Positions 1 through 9,407 of a stretch of DNA of 64,000 nt are shown here, piece after piece. Origin of the DNA: Glaciimonas sp. CA11.2 (GTDB lineage Bacteria; Pseudomonadota; Gammaproteobacteria; Burkholderiales; Burkholderiaceae_D); NCBI RefSeq assembly GCF_034314045.1, contig NZ_JAVIWL010000001.1, positions 4,588,001-4,652,000 on the forward strand, read 5' to 3'. The notes below the pieces were generated by a model that was given only the letters and a program-made list of their open reading frames with translations, ran no database searches and was not told the origin of the DNA. The position numbers were made by a program, and so were the translations under genes. Position 1 is the stretch's first letter. Each line of letters opens with the position of its first letter.

Positions 1-93
1 ATCCACTTTATTCACTCTGAGCTCCAATGACGAACCTCCGCAAATAACGTCAATATTGGCCATAAATATTGATCTGTTTTGACTATATACGGA

Positions 94-912
94 TTATAAC
101 CAAGGTAATATTTTACTTTGTTGCTGCGGTAGTTTCCATTTTTGGTCGTATTCAACTTTCGCCAAATATAAGCCGTCCGGCATAAACGTTGGCGCGGCCC
201 GACTCCGATCTTGCTGTAAAAGTAAGTCCGCTATCCATTCAGGGGACTGTTTTCCGATGCCAACGAAAATTAATGAGCCGATCATATTACGCACCATATG
301 ATGCAAAAATGCATTTGCGCGTAGGGTGAAGACAACCAGATCACCACTGCGGGCAATATTTACCTCATGCATAGTACGAACAGGAGAACGTGCCTGGCAT
401 TCGATGGCTCGAAAAGCTGAAAAGTCGTGCGTGCCAACAAAGTGCTCTGCGGCCGCCTGCATTAACGCCAGATCAAGTGGGCGAAAAGCCCACCCCACCT
501 TATTCACCAACAAGGGCGATCGAATTGGATGGTTGTAAAGTAAGTAATGATAAGTACGCGCAGTTGCGCTAAAGCGTGCATGAAATTGTTGGTCACCATC
601 AACGTGGTCGGTTACTTCAGCATGCGGTACTTCGCAAGCCCAACGTACCGCGATGGATGGCGGTAAAAAAGCATTCAATCCACGTACCCAAGACGATGCG
701 TCTCGCGCCAATGGGGTATCAAAATGCACCACCTGTTCAAGCGCATGAACACCTGAATCAGTACGCCCAGCGCAAATGGTCGAAACTTTACCCTGCGTGA
801 ATTTTTGCAAGGCAAGCTCTAACCGATCCTGAACGGTCTTGCCGCTAGGTTGCGTTTGCCACCCCTGCCAAGGAGTGCCATCATATTGCACGCCGAGAAC
901 GATTCGCCTCAC
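94..912 (-). CDS. truA: tRNA pseudouridine(38-40) synthase TruA
   Basis: The 272-residue protein has the TruA family length and motifs. The catalytic aspartate lies in GRTDSGVHA (Asp52). The N-terminal [10 protein letters not shown] and the later [16 protein letters not shown] are also typical. TruA isomerises uridines 38-40 in the anticodon arm of many tRNAs in the cytoplasm. The reading frame starts at a GTG ([12 protein letters not shown]). It lies downstream of fimV on the same strand, separated by about 180 bp that contain a probable terminator, so it probably has its own promoter. In Burkholderiales truA is usually followed by trpF, which would begin at or beyond the left edge of the window. 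Identity is secure. Confidence 0.97.
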   Translation of the reverse strand: MRRIVLGVQYDGTPWQGWQTQPSGKTVQDRLELALQKFTQGKVSTICAGRTDSGVHALEQVVHFDTPLARDASSWVRGLNAFLPPSIAVRWACEVPHAEVTDHVDGDQQFHARFSATARTYHYLLYNHPIRSPLLVNKVGWAFRPLDLALMQAAAEHFVGTHDFSAFRAIECQARSPVRTMHEVNIARSGDLVVFTLRANAFLHHMVRNMIGSLIFVGIGKQSPEWIADLLLQQDRSRAAPTFMPDGLYLAKVEYDQKWKLPQQQSKILPWL

Positions 913-984
913 ACCAACTCCACTTAAAAAATATCGCCATTAAAAGACAAAAAAGGCCATAACAATTTGGACTAGGAACCCATC

Positions 985-1045
985 GCAAAAAAAAACACTG
1001 CGTTTAAACACAAACGGGCGCCAGCATAACGCTGCGCCCGTTAAT
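985..1045 (-). terminator. probable rho-independent terminator after fimV
   Basis: A GC-rich hairpin with a 12-bp stem and one bulged base is formed by AACGGGCGC..AGC (1013-1025) and GCTGCGCCCGTT (1031-1042). On the minus strand a run of nine or ten T follows about 20 nt later (around 986-995). The gap between stem and T-run is longer than usual, so this may be a transcript-end hairpin rather than a textbook terminator. Its place between fimV and truA fits transcription stopping after fimV. Confidence 0.5.
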
Positions 1046-1093
1046 TGCCAAATATTATTAGCACTTCAAATTAAAAAATGCTCACCAACATTT

Positions 1094-3921
1094 TTACGTA
1101 AGCTTTACCAATAACGCTTTCGCCGTTGCTATCTGCCCCACATCACCGCCCTTTAATACCTCTTCTAGTAATTCGCGCGCGCCTTCACTATCACCAATTT
1201 CCTGATAAGCAGCAGCAAGATCAAGCTTAGTCGCCATTTCCGTGTTGTTCATAACAAGAGGAGCCTTCAATATTTCCTCTGACAAACTATGCTTATCAGC
1301 CACATTGACAAGATCAAGATCCATAGCTGAAAACTCGAACTCCAGGGGAGCAGCCATCACGAAGGTTGATGCTACATTCGATAGTGGAATAACAGGCTCC
1401 AGAAGAGTTGGAACCCCACCTGATACCTCTACAGTCGGGTCTGATGGAATATGTTTATACTGTACGCCAGTTTCAGCAGACGAACCCGTGACGCTAAAAT
1501 CAGAGCCTGTCAACGCTTTGTTTTCAAGATCAAAATCCAGAGATTCCAGAATCGCCTTAGCGGATTCAGGTGTCGTCATCGTGATCGCCGAATGATGGCT
1601 CTTATCGACAGGGTCATCTAGGGGCGCAAAGTCAAAATCCAGATCTGGCTTGTCGTCTGGTTCCAATATATCTTTAAGTGGATCAGCATCTACATGCGAC
1701 GGAGTGAGTAATATCGGAACTGCCACCTCCTCGACATCCAGTATTCGACTTTGTGTATTCAAAGGTCCAGGAATAACTCGCGGCGCATTAAATTCAAGTC
1801 CTTCCATTGGTTGCGTAGGAGCAGTTATCGATGCTGCTTTACTAACTACTTGCTCTGGCAAATCTCCTCGCCCATACAATGGATTAGTAGGGTCTATCGT
1901 CACTCCTAACGCCGCCGCTTGCTGCCAATCCTCCCCCTTCCCGACTGTTAGACTGTAGAGTTCGCTAGCTAGTATTTCGAAGGCCCGCACATCCTTACGC
2001 GCCGCATAAATTTCTAATAATTTAACGCGAATCGCATCACGCGTTGGCTGTCCGCGTAACGCTTCTTTTAAAATTTCTTCTGCCTGCAAGTCACGTCCAT
2101 AAGCGATATAAACGTCCGCTTCAGCTACAGGATCGACATTCGTATCAAGATCGCTAACCGAAGGTACGAAATTAGAATTAAATACGCTATTTTTAGTATC
2201 AGTGCTCTGCCCTCCAGCCGCACCAAATAATGTGCTCGACTTGATCCCCGAGGTGCCCTGCGACCTTCCACCATTAGCTAAAAACACCTGCTGCTTGTTG
2301 CGACGCAGTCTGCTGATACCAAGGGCTGCTAATAGCAATGCCAACACGCCGACACCAGGTAATAGCAAAGGATTATCCGCTAAACCGCTTAAGGTGCTGG
2401 ACTCAGGAGAGGGTGTTGCCAACTTCGGAATCTGCTTGGGCTGAGTAGGCTTGGGTGGCGAAGCGTCAGCTACCGCCGCAACTGATAACACAGGAGTAAT
2501 AGAAGGTGCATTAGGGGCGACACCTGCCACAGTGGGCATCATCGAAGACGGTGTTGACCCAACTACGAGGGCAGCTTGAGGAGATGCACCAACAGATGGG
2601 GCAGCCGAAGCTTTTCCAGAGCTATCCGCTTGCTTTTGCAACTCCTCTAAATTCTTATTTTTTTGATCTATGACTTTTTGTAAGTCGTTAATATTTTTTT
2701 CTAGTTCCTTGACCCGAGTATTTGCTTCAACGTTTGTTTTTTCATGGGCAACTTGCTCTTCAGTCGCTGCAACCAATTTCGCATCCGCTTTAGAGGTGCC
2801 GCCAGCGCGTGATAGTTTCAGTTTGTCTTTGGCGTCGTTCGTAGGATTTGCCGGCTCTTCCACTTTCGCAGTGATTTTACCGCCACCACTCTGTTTTGCC
2901 TCATCGCCAGCACGCGGCGTTGCCGTGAGCAACTGACCAGCCAGCGTATTGCGATATCCGTTAAAGTCTTTCGACATTGCCAGAATTACACTTCTAGCTT
3001 CTGCTGAAGAAACGGTACGTGCGTTGTCCGCATCGGGAATTGAGAGAATCTGACCGCTACGCAAACGATTAATATTTTTATTGATAAATGCATTTTGATT
3101 GCCGCGATACAGGGCGACCAACATTTGATCAATTGACACGCCGTCCGGCAAGTTGGTATCCGCAATTTGATAAAGCGTATCGCCTTTCTTTACCCGGTAA
3201 TCTCCAGCGCGTTTTTTATCACCCGTAGCAGCGGGAGCTGATGTTTTGGCTGTGCGAGATTCAGTGTGATCAGGTTGAGCTATTTTTTTTCACTATAACG
3301 TGGAAACGAGCGATCATTTCTCGCGCCGGGCAAAAACGCGGCAGCGTCCGCACCAGATGGCGCAGACGCTATTGTGGGACCCACTGCTGATGGGCGAACT
3401 GGTACAGTAATTTGTGCACTTTGCGCCACGTGAGAACTGGCGGGATCGAGCAAGACGTTATATTCCCGCACAACGCGCGTATTCGTGCCGCCCAACTCCA
3501 TTAACACTGCAACAAATGGCTCGTTAATTGGTTGCGTAGAAGTTACGCGTACGAATTTACGCACTCCACGCTGATCTATCGAAAATTGGAGAGATAATAA
3601 TGCGGGATTAAAATCGATATTGGCCTGTTTGTATGCATCAGCAGACGCTAATTTTGCAACTAATTGCGACTCCTCATCCTTGGCCACGGAAGTTAATTCA
3701 ATCTCAGCACGCAGTGGTTGGCCTAGCGACGACAAGATCGTTAACTTACCAAACCCAGCGGCATGTGCTCCGGCCATCATTACCATGGAAGAAATGACTG
3801 CTGATGTAATTGTCTTTAAACCAACGGACATTAATTTGCTCGATGAATGTAAACTCTTGTTTAGTGGCATTGAAGACATTCCGTTGGCGTAAGTTAGAAG
3901 ACAAATCTTGCGTTTTATCAA
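1094..3921 (-). pseudogene. fimV: FimV, pilus/polarity hub protein, split by a frameshift at an A8 run
   Basis: Two adjacent frames together make one FimV. The upstream frame (3280-3921) starts at a TTG preceded by CAGGAA, carries a signal peptide ending near AGAHA, and the conserved FimV N-terminal domain (AAGFGKLTILSSLGQPLRAE). It ends as GAA AAA AAA TAG. Adding one A (or slipping back one base) at the eight-A run (3283-3290) continues as KIAQPDHTESRTAK and enters a LysM domain (DYRVKKGDTLYQIAD). After that come a coiled coil, a membrane segment (LLLPGVGVLALLLAALG), TPR-like segments and the FimV C-terminal domain ending near 1094. FimV binds peptidoglycan and organises polar type IV pili and twitching in pseudomonads and relatives. 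The break could be a real mutation, a sequencing error in a homopolymer, or programmed slippage. Confidence 0.85.
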
Positions 3922-4176
3922 TGTTATTTCCTGAGTTTTAAAACATTAATATTGCCCAAAAAGTCGAGCTAGGCCGATTCATTAGATATTTAGTAGATTA
4001 CCAGTCTGGCAACAAATCACGAATAGTATTGGTCGCATTAAAATTACCAATAAAACAATGCCATGAAAATCTATCGTTGGACAGGGATGAACATCAACAA
4101 TTGTATTATTCCGTCCTTAAGCCGCCTCTTGTAGACAACAAAAAGACGGAAGTCGCAATTGAACTAGTTCGCTTTT

Positions 4177-5316
4177 TTATTTATCCAACACAATTCGCAG
4201 CATGCGGCGCAGAGGCTCTGCAGCTCCCCACAGTAATTGATCACCAACAGTAAATGCCGAAAGATAATCACCACCCATTTCCAGTTTGCGTAAGCGGCCA
4301 ACTGGAATCGTTAAGCTACCGGTGACTGCAGCTGGCGTCAGGTCACGCATTGAGGCCTCACGACTATTCTCGACAACCTTTACCCATTGATTGTTACTAG
4401 CGATGATGTCGTTAATTTCGTCAAGCGGCACATCTTTCTTCAATTTGATGGTGAGAGCTTGCGAGTGGCAACGCATGGCACCGACACGGATACATAACCC
4501 ATCAACCGGAATAGGTTTTTTCCCACTGCTAAATCCTTCACCACGGCCGAGAATTTTATTCGTTTCTGCGCCGGCTTTCCACTCTTCTTTAGACATTCCG
4601 TTACCGAGATCCTTATCGATCCATGGAATTAGATTTCCGGCAAGGGGTACGCCGAACTGCTTGGTTTCGTCTGCAGAAAAACTATGCTGCTTAGCCAATA
4701 CTTTACGGTCAATTTCAAGAATCGCTGCCGCAGGATTGTCGAGCAATGATTTGACTTCTGCATTGATTGCACCAAATTGGGTCAACAATTCACGCATATG
4801 TTGCGCGCCACCACCAGATGCTGCCTGATAAGTCATCGAGGTCATCCAGTCAATCAAATCATGCTGAAACAATCCACCCAGGCCCATCATCATGCAGGAG
4901 ACGGTACAGTTGCCGCCTACGTAGTTTTTAATACCCCGCGTCAGTCCATCTTTAATGACATTCAAATTGACAGGATCCAACACGATGATGGCATCGTCTT
5001 TCATCCGCAAAGTTGATGCTGCATCAATCCAGTAACCGCTCCATCCGGACGCACGAAGTTTTGGGAAAATATCACTAGTGTAGTCACCGCCTTGACACGT
5101 AATAATGATCTCGCATTTTTTTAACGCCTCAATGTCATTAGCATCTTTTAATGTTGTTTCATTTTTTGCCAATGCAGGCGCAGGTCCGCCTGAATTTGAA
5201 GTTGAAAAAAATACCGGTTCAATATGGGCGAAATCGCCCTCTTCCTGCATTCGCTGCATCAGGACCGAACCAACCATGCCACGCCAACCGACTAAACCAA
5301 CCAGCTTCATCATCAT
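4177..5316 (-). CDS. asd: aspartate-semialdehyde dehydrogenase
   Basis: The 379-residue protein matches the long proteobacterial Asd family. It has the NADP-binding start [13 protein letters not shown] and the catalytic cysteine in [10 protein letters not shown] (Cys137). It reduces beta-aspartyl phosphate to aspartate semialdehyde, the branch point to lysine/diaminopimelate, methionine and threonine. Three ATG codons in a row (5308-5316) open the gene after an AGGGA sequence. The third one (MKLVGLVGW, 5310) is the family's usual start, so the true protein may be two residues shorter. It sits between leuB and fimV, the order found in many Burkholderiales. A hairpin separates it from leuB, suggesting its own promoter. 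Confidence 0.97.
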   Translation of the reverse strand: MMMKLVGLVGWRGMVGSVLMQRMQEEGDFAHIEPVFFSTSNSGGPAPALAKNETTLKDANDIEALKKCEIIITCQGGDYTSDIFPKLRASGWSGYWIDAASTLRMKDDAIIVLDPVNLNVIKDGLTRGIKNYVGGNCTVSCMMMGLGGLFQHDLIDWMTSMTYQAASGGGAQHMRELLTQFGAINAEVKSLLDNPAAAILEIDRKVLAKQHSFSADETKQFGVPLAGNLIPWIDKDLGNGMSKEEWKAGAETNKILGRGEGFSSGKKPIPVDGLCIRVGAMRCHSQALTIKLKKDVPLDEINDIIASNNQWVKVVENSREASMRDLTPAAVTGSLTIPVGRLRKLEMGGDYLSAFTVGDQLLWGAAEPLRRMLRIVLDK

Positions 5317-5392
5317 TCCCTAAAACATGAACGGGGAAACGCCCGTAACGTCAATAAATACTAAGAAAACATAAAATACAATGAAAACACAA

Positions 5393-5414
5393 AAGAAGGG
5401 TTCTACACCTTCTT
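5393..5414 (-). terminator. possible terminator between leuB and asd
   Basis: A perfect 7-bp stem AAGAAGG / CCTTCTT with an 8-nt loop lies just past the leuB stop codon. On the minus strand it is followed by a T-rich tail (TTGTGTTTTC). The stem is short and only moderately GC-rich, so it would be a weak terminator or attenuator. Confidence 0.45.
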
Positions 5415-5425
5415 AGTCGCGTAAC

Positions 5426-6496
5426 TTAAGCCAAAGCCTTACATACGGCTTGACCCATTTCAGTTGTACTGACTTTTGTTGTCCCCGCTTCGTAAATATC
5501 ACTCGTCCTCAAACCTTGCGCCAGGACCTTCTTTACTGCCGCCTCAACGCGATCAGCCTGTTCTGCCTTATTCAAGGAAAACCGCAGCATCATCGCAGCC
5601 GATAAAATGGTAGCTAATGGATTAGCAATGCCCTTACCTGCAATATCAGGCGCTGAGCCGTGTGAAGGCTCGTATAAACCTTTGTTATTGGCATCCAATG
5701 AAGCGGATGGCAACATGCCAATTGAACCGGTCAGCATCGCCGCTGCGTCCGACAGAATGTCTCCGAACATGTTGCCCGTGACAATGACATCGAATTTTTT
5801 TGGTGCGCGGACCAATTGCATCGCTGCATTGTCCACATACATATGCTCAAGCGCGACGTCCGGATATTCTTTATGGACGTCCGTTACAATGTCACGCCAA
5901 AACTGAAAGGTTTCAAGAACGTTCGCTTTATCGACACTTGTTAAACGCTTATCGCGTTTTTGTGCCGTCTGAAAGGCAACGTGCGCAATCCGACGAATTT
6001 CTGTCTCAGCATAGCGCATCGTATCAAAACCTTCGCGCTCGCCTTTGAATGCACCATCAGGGGCCGTACGTACGCCGCGCGGTTGACCAAAATAAATATC
6101 GCCGGTCAATTCACGAATGATCAAGATATTTAAACCTGATACGACTTCGGGCTTCAGCGTTGAAGCACCGGCTAATTCTGGGTATAAAATCGCAGGACGA
6201 AGATTGGCAAACAACCCTAAGTTCTTACGCAAACCAAGAATTGCCTGCTCAGGACGCAACGAACGTTCTAGTGAGTCGTACTGATAATCACCCACTGCGC
6301 CGAATAAAATGGCATCCGCCTCTTTTGCTAATTTAAGTGTGCCTTCTGGAAGAGGATGGCCGTGTGCGGCATAACCAGCTCCGCCAACAGAGGCTGTTTC
6401 CATTTCGAAACTTTCACCAAGTACCTTAAGAACATTCACCGCTTGCTCTATGATTTCAGGACCAATACCATCGCCCGGTAAAATTGCAATTTTCAT
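5426..6496 (-). CDS. leuB: 3-isopropylmalate dehydrogenase
   Basis: The 356-residue protein has the decarboxylating dehydrogenase signature: start [15 protein letters not shown], the substrate loop [23 protein letters not shown], and the nucleotide-binding [17 protein letters not shown]. It oxidises and decarboxylates 3-isopropylmalate to 4-methyl-2-oxopentanoate using NAD, the third step of leucine synthesis. It follows leuD by about 170 bp, a gap in which nothing is recognisable. It is probably transcribed with leuC, the entericidin gene and leuD. Identity is secure. Confidence 0.97.
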   Translation of the reverse strand: MKIAILPGDGIGPEIIEQAVNVLKVLGESFEMETASVGGAGYAAHGHPLPEGTLKLAKEADAILFGAVGDYQYDSLERSLRPEQAILGLRKNLGLFANLRPAILYPELAGASTLKPEVVSGLNILIIRELTGDIYFGQPRGVRTAPDGAFKGEREGFDTMRYAETEIRRIAHVAFQTAQKRDKRLTSVDKANVLETFQFWRDIVTDVHKEYPDVALEHMYVDNAAMQLVRAPKKFDVIVTGNMFGDILSDAAAMLTGSIGMLPSASLDANNKGLYEPSHGSAPDIAGKGIANPLATILSAAMMLRFSLNKAEQADRVEAAVKKVLAQGLRTSDIYEAGTTKVSTTEMGQAVCKALA

Positions 6497-6665
6497 GTTT
6501 TGTATTTAAATAAGTTCAAAGAAACGTTGAAATAATAACGCGCAGTCGATGGATATATTTTTATCGCCCTAGCCATTCAGGATAGTCGCCAAGCGCAAGC
6601 CAAAAAAACCATCTACATAAGATACTACTGTGCATATTTAGAATCATTGCATAAACGCAACTGCA

Positions 6666-7316
6666 TCAAATCGTATTGGCTAACCATGGTTGCTCAAACA
6701 AATGACGATCTTCAAATTCGTGAATTTTGTCGGCCTGACGCAGTGTCAGTCCAATGTCATCCAGGCCATTTAGTAGACAATACTTACGAAACTCGCCCAC
6801 TTCAAACGGATAGCTCACGCTACCGTTCGAGGTCGTCACTAATTGTTTTTCGAGATCGATAATCAGGCGGTAACCAGGAAACGCCTTCACTTCATCAAAC
6901 AGGCCGTCAATCTGCGTTTCCGGCAAAACAATTGGTAGCAAACCGTTTTTGTAGCAATTATTGAAGAAAATATCGGCAAAACTTGGTGCGATTACAACGC
7001 GGAAACCATATTGATCCAGCGCCCACGGCGCATGTTCACGCGACGACCCACAGCCGAAGTTCTTGCGCGTTAAGAGAATCGAAGCGCCTTGATAGCGCTC
7101 CTGGTTCAGTACGAAGTCCGGATTAAGCGGTCGTTTTGAATTATCCACTCCTGGCTCGCCATGATTCAGATAGCGCCATTCATCGAACAAGTTCGGCCCA
7201 AATCCGGTACGCAAAATAGATTTCAAAAATTGCTTCGGTATGATGGCATCGGTATCGACATTAGCACGGTCCAACGGTGCCACCAAACCATCCAGTACAG
7301 TAAATTTATTCATCAC
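6666..7316 (-). CDS. leuD: 3-isopropylmalate dehydratase small subunit
   Basis: The 216-residue protein is a LeuD swivel domain. It contains [16 protein letters not shown] near the start and the conserved [15 protein letters not shown] segment that contacts substrate. It pairs with LeuC to isomerise 2-isopropylmalate to 3-isopropylmalate. It is about 90 bp downstream of a small entericidin gene and upstream of leuB on the same strand. Two ATG codons open the frame ([10 protein letters not shown]); either may be used. Confidence 0.97.
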   Translation of the reverse strand: MMNKFTVLDGLVAPLDRANVDTDAIIPKQFLKSILRTGFGPNLFDEWRYLNHGEPGVDNSKRPLNPDFVLNQERYQGASILLTRKNFGCGSSREHAPWALDQYGFRVVIAPSFADIFFNNCYKNGLLPIVLPETQIDGLFDEVKAFPGYRLIIDLEKQLVTTSNGSVSYPFEVGEFRKYCLLNGLDDIGLTLRQADKIHEFEDRHLFEQPWLANTI

Positions 7317-7408
7317 ATTTATTCCAAATAAAGCGCTTCAAGCTAGCGACAAAGAGACAATAACAACGTAAAACACAGTGCAATTAAACACATAATCGCT
7401 ACTGAAAA

Positions 7409-7531
7409 TTACTTGCCTTGCATTTTTTCGCCCACATGTTCGACATCTTGGCCGAAACCGTGAAATGTATTACAACCAGCCATTGAAGTAGAAATAGCAG
7501 CAAGAAGACATAAAGCAATAATTTTTTTCAT
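7409..7531 (-). CDS. entericidin A/B-family small lipoprotein
   Basis: A 40-codon frame encodes MKKIIALCLLAAISTSMAGC followed by NTFHGFGQDVEHVGEKMQGK and a TAA. It has a lysine-rich start, a hydrophobic core and a lipobox (MAGC), so the mature form would be a lipid-anchored peptide of about 21 residues. The tail GxGQDVEHVGEKMQG is the entericidin family signature. In E. coli the entericidins are a small antidote/toxin-like lipoprotein pair of the cell envelope. Here there is one copy, between leuC and leuD, a placement common in Burkholderiales. Whether it has a function linked to leucine synthesis is unknown; co-transcription is likely from the spacing (31 bp after leuC). Confidence 0.88.
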   Translation of the reverse strand: MKKIIALCLLAAISTSMAGCNTFHGFGQDVEHVGEKMQGK

Positions 7532-7562
7532 ATTTACGAAATCAAAGGTACAAATAAACGTT

Positions 7563-8963
7563 CTATAGGGATCGTACATCAACAAAATGACCTGCGATTC
7601 CCGCTGCAGCGGCCATTGCCGGACTTACCAGATGTGTACGCCCACCATTACCCTGGCGACCTTCAAAATTGCGGTTTGAAGTTGATGCACATCGCTCACC
7701 TGGCTCAAGGCGATCGGCGTTCATGGCCAGACACATTGAACATCCTGGCTCGCGCCACTCAAAACCAGCATCTTTAAAAATTTTATCCAGGCCTTCGCGC
7801 TCAGCCTGTTCCTTAACCAGACCAGAGCCGGGAACAACCATCGCCAGCTTCACATTTGATGCACGGAATTTGCCGCGAACCACTACCGCTGCTGCACGCA
7901 AATCTTCAATACGAGAATTAGTACATGAGCCAATAAACACTTTGTCGATGCGAATATCTTCCATCGCGGTATTTGGCTTCAGCGCCATGTAAGCCAACGC
8001 CTTTTCCATGCCATCGCGTTTGGTCGGATCTTTTTCTTTATCGGGATCCGGCACGCGGCCATCAATCGGCACCACCATCTCTGGTGAAGTGCCCCAAGTC
8101 ACTTGCGGCTTAATTTCGGCAGCATTCAGTGTAACCACCATGTCAAATTTGGCGCCGACATCAGAGTGCAGCGTACGCCAGTAACTAATAGCCCGCTCCC
8201 AATGTGGTCCAACTGGTGACAATGGTCGCCCTTTGACATAGTTGATAGTGGTGTCGTCCACGGCAATCATGCCAGCACGCGCACCTGCCTCAATCGCCAT
8301 ATTACAAACTGTCATTCGGCCTTCCATCGACAAAGAACGAATTGCTGAACCACCAAATTCAATCGCATAACCAGTTCCACCAGCAGTACCGATCTGGCCA
8401 ATTACCGCTAGTACCAGATCTTTAGCAGTGACGCCGTTCGGTATCACACCGTCGATTTGTATAAGCATCGATTTGGATTTTTTGGTCAATAGCGTCTGAG
8501 TTGCCAATACGTGCTCTACTTCAGACGTCCCAATACCTTGGGCCAGACAGCCAAATGCGCCATGCGTTGATGTATGCGAATCGCCGCAGACAACTGTCAT
8601 CCCCGGCAAGGTGGCACCTTGCTCAGGTCCAATCACATGGACGATACCTTGACGTAAATCGTTCATGGCAAAATAAGTCAGGCCATATTTTTTGGCATTG
8701 GCATCCAAAGTCTCGACCTGAAGACGCGAAACTGGATCAACGATCCCATGGGCGCGATCAGTAGTGGGAACATTGTGATCGGCCACAACTAGATTAGCAG
8801 GAACTCGCCAAGGCGTGCGCCCGGCTAGCTTAAGTCCGTCAAAAGCTTGAGGACTCGTCACCTCATGCAGTAAGTGACGATCGATGTAAAGAATTACCGT
8901 GCCATCTTGTTCAGCATGGACCACGTGAGATTCCCATAATTTGTCGTAGAGCGTTTTTAGCAT
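7563..8963 (-). CDS. leuC: 3-isopropylmalate dehydratase large subunit
   Basis: The protein is an aconitase-family LeuC of about 466 residues. The 4Fe-4S cysteines are visible in [13 protein letters not shown] and in [22 protein letters not shown] is the family's substrate segment. I chose the ATG at 8963 ([16 protein letters not shown]), which matches the usual family start; an in-frame TTG lies two codons upstream. Neither has a strong ribosome-binding site. It is the first gene of the leu group on this strand, so the leu promoter should lie in the following 440 bp. leuA is not nearby. Confidence 0.96.
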   Translation of the reverse strand: MLKTLYDKLWESHVVHAEQDGTVILYIDRHLLHEVTSPQAFDGLKLAGRTPWRVPANLVVADHNVPTTDRAHGIVDPVSRLQVETLDANAKKYGLTYFAMNDLRQGIVHVIGPEQGATLPGMTVVCGDSHTSTHGAFGCLAQGIGTSEVEHVLATQTLLTKKSKSMLIQIDGVIPNGVTAKDLVLAVIGQIGTAGGTGYAIEFGGSAIRSLSMEGRMTVCNMAIEAGARAGMIAVDDTTINYVKGRPLSPVGPHWERAISYWRTLHSDVGAKFDMVVTLNAAEIKPQVTWGTSPEMVVPIDGRVPDPDKEKDPTKRDGMEKALAYMALKPNTAMEDIRIDKVFIGSCTNSRIEDLRAAAVVVRGKFRASNVKLAMVVPGSGLVKEQAEREGLDKIFKDAGFEWREPGCSMCLAMNADRLEPGERCASTSNRNFEGRQGNGGRTHLVSPAMAAAAGIAGHFVDVRSL

Positions 8964-9407
8964 GATCAATCGCGTATCTGGACGCGCTAAACAGTGAAAT
9001 TAGCCTATGATTATGCCATAGTTGGGGAGTTCAAATTTAGCTGAAAAGCGCCACGGTGTCATAAAAACATCACTCATGTGCGGAAACCGTTTGTAAATAG
9101 AAAATTCTGCGGGTGATGTTTGAAATTTTTAAATTTTTTCAAACCATCCGGCAAAATCTTATTTATTGACTATTTTATAATTATTTTTTTGATATTAAAT
9201 ACAGTAACTACCGATCTCATCACTCGATAAATACAAATAATTCGTTCCTTTTGCATTATCACGACTGAAACATCATTATTGAACACCCTTCCTCACTCAA
9301 GAGGAGGAGTTTATTGAAAAAGTTCAAAGCGATTCGAGAGAAAATACAAATAAGCTCAAGCGCAGCTTCCTTCTAGGTCGACAGGAAGCTGCGTCAAAAA
9401 CGAACTG
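8964..9407. other. intergenic region upstream of leuC
   Basis: This 444-bp stretch shows no credible gene. It should contain the leuC promoter (minus strand) and the 3' end of the gene that stops at 9408. The part around 9120-9240 is very AT-rich. The only distinct structure is the hairpin at 9361-9393, listed separately. I see no tRNA, leader peptide or T-box. Confidence 0.6.
9361..9393 (-). terminator. hairpin, probable terminator of the propeller-protein gene
   Basis: A perfect 10-bp stem CGCAGCTTCC / GGAAGCTGCG encloses a 13-nt loop, 15 bp past the stop codon of the gene ending at 9408. The following minus-strand sequence is T-rich but has no clean T-run, so termination strength is uncertain. 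Confidence 0.5.

Noticed and set aside
1..15. Possible GTG start (MNKVD) of the next gene after truA on the minus strand, preceded by GGAG
   Set aside because: Only five codons are visible. trpF is expected here by synteny, but the sequence is too short to support a call.
4029..4253. 74-codon plus-strand frame next to the asd 3' end
   Set aside because: It overlaps asd, has no family motif and no convincing ribosome-binding site.
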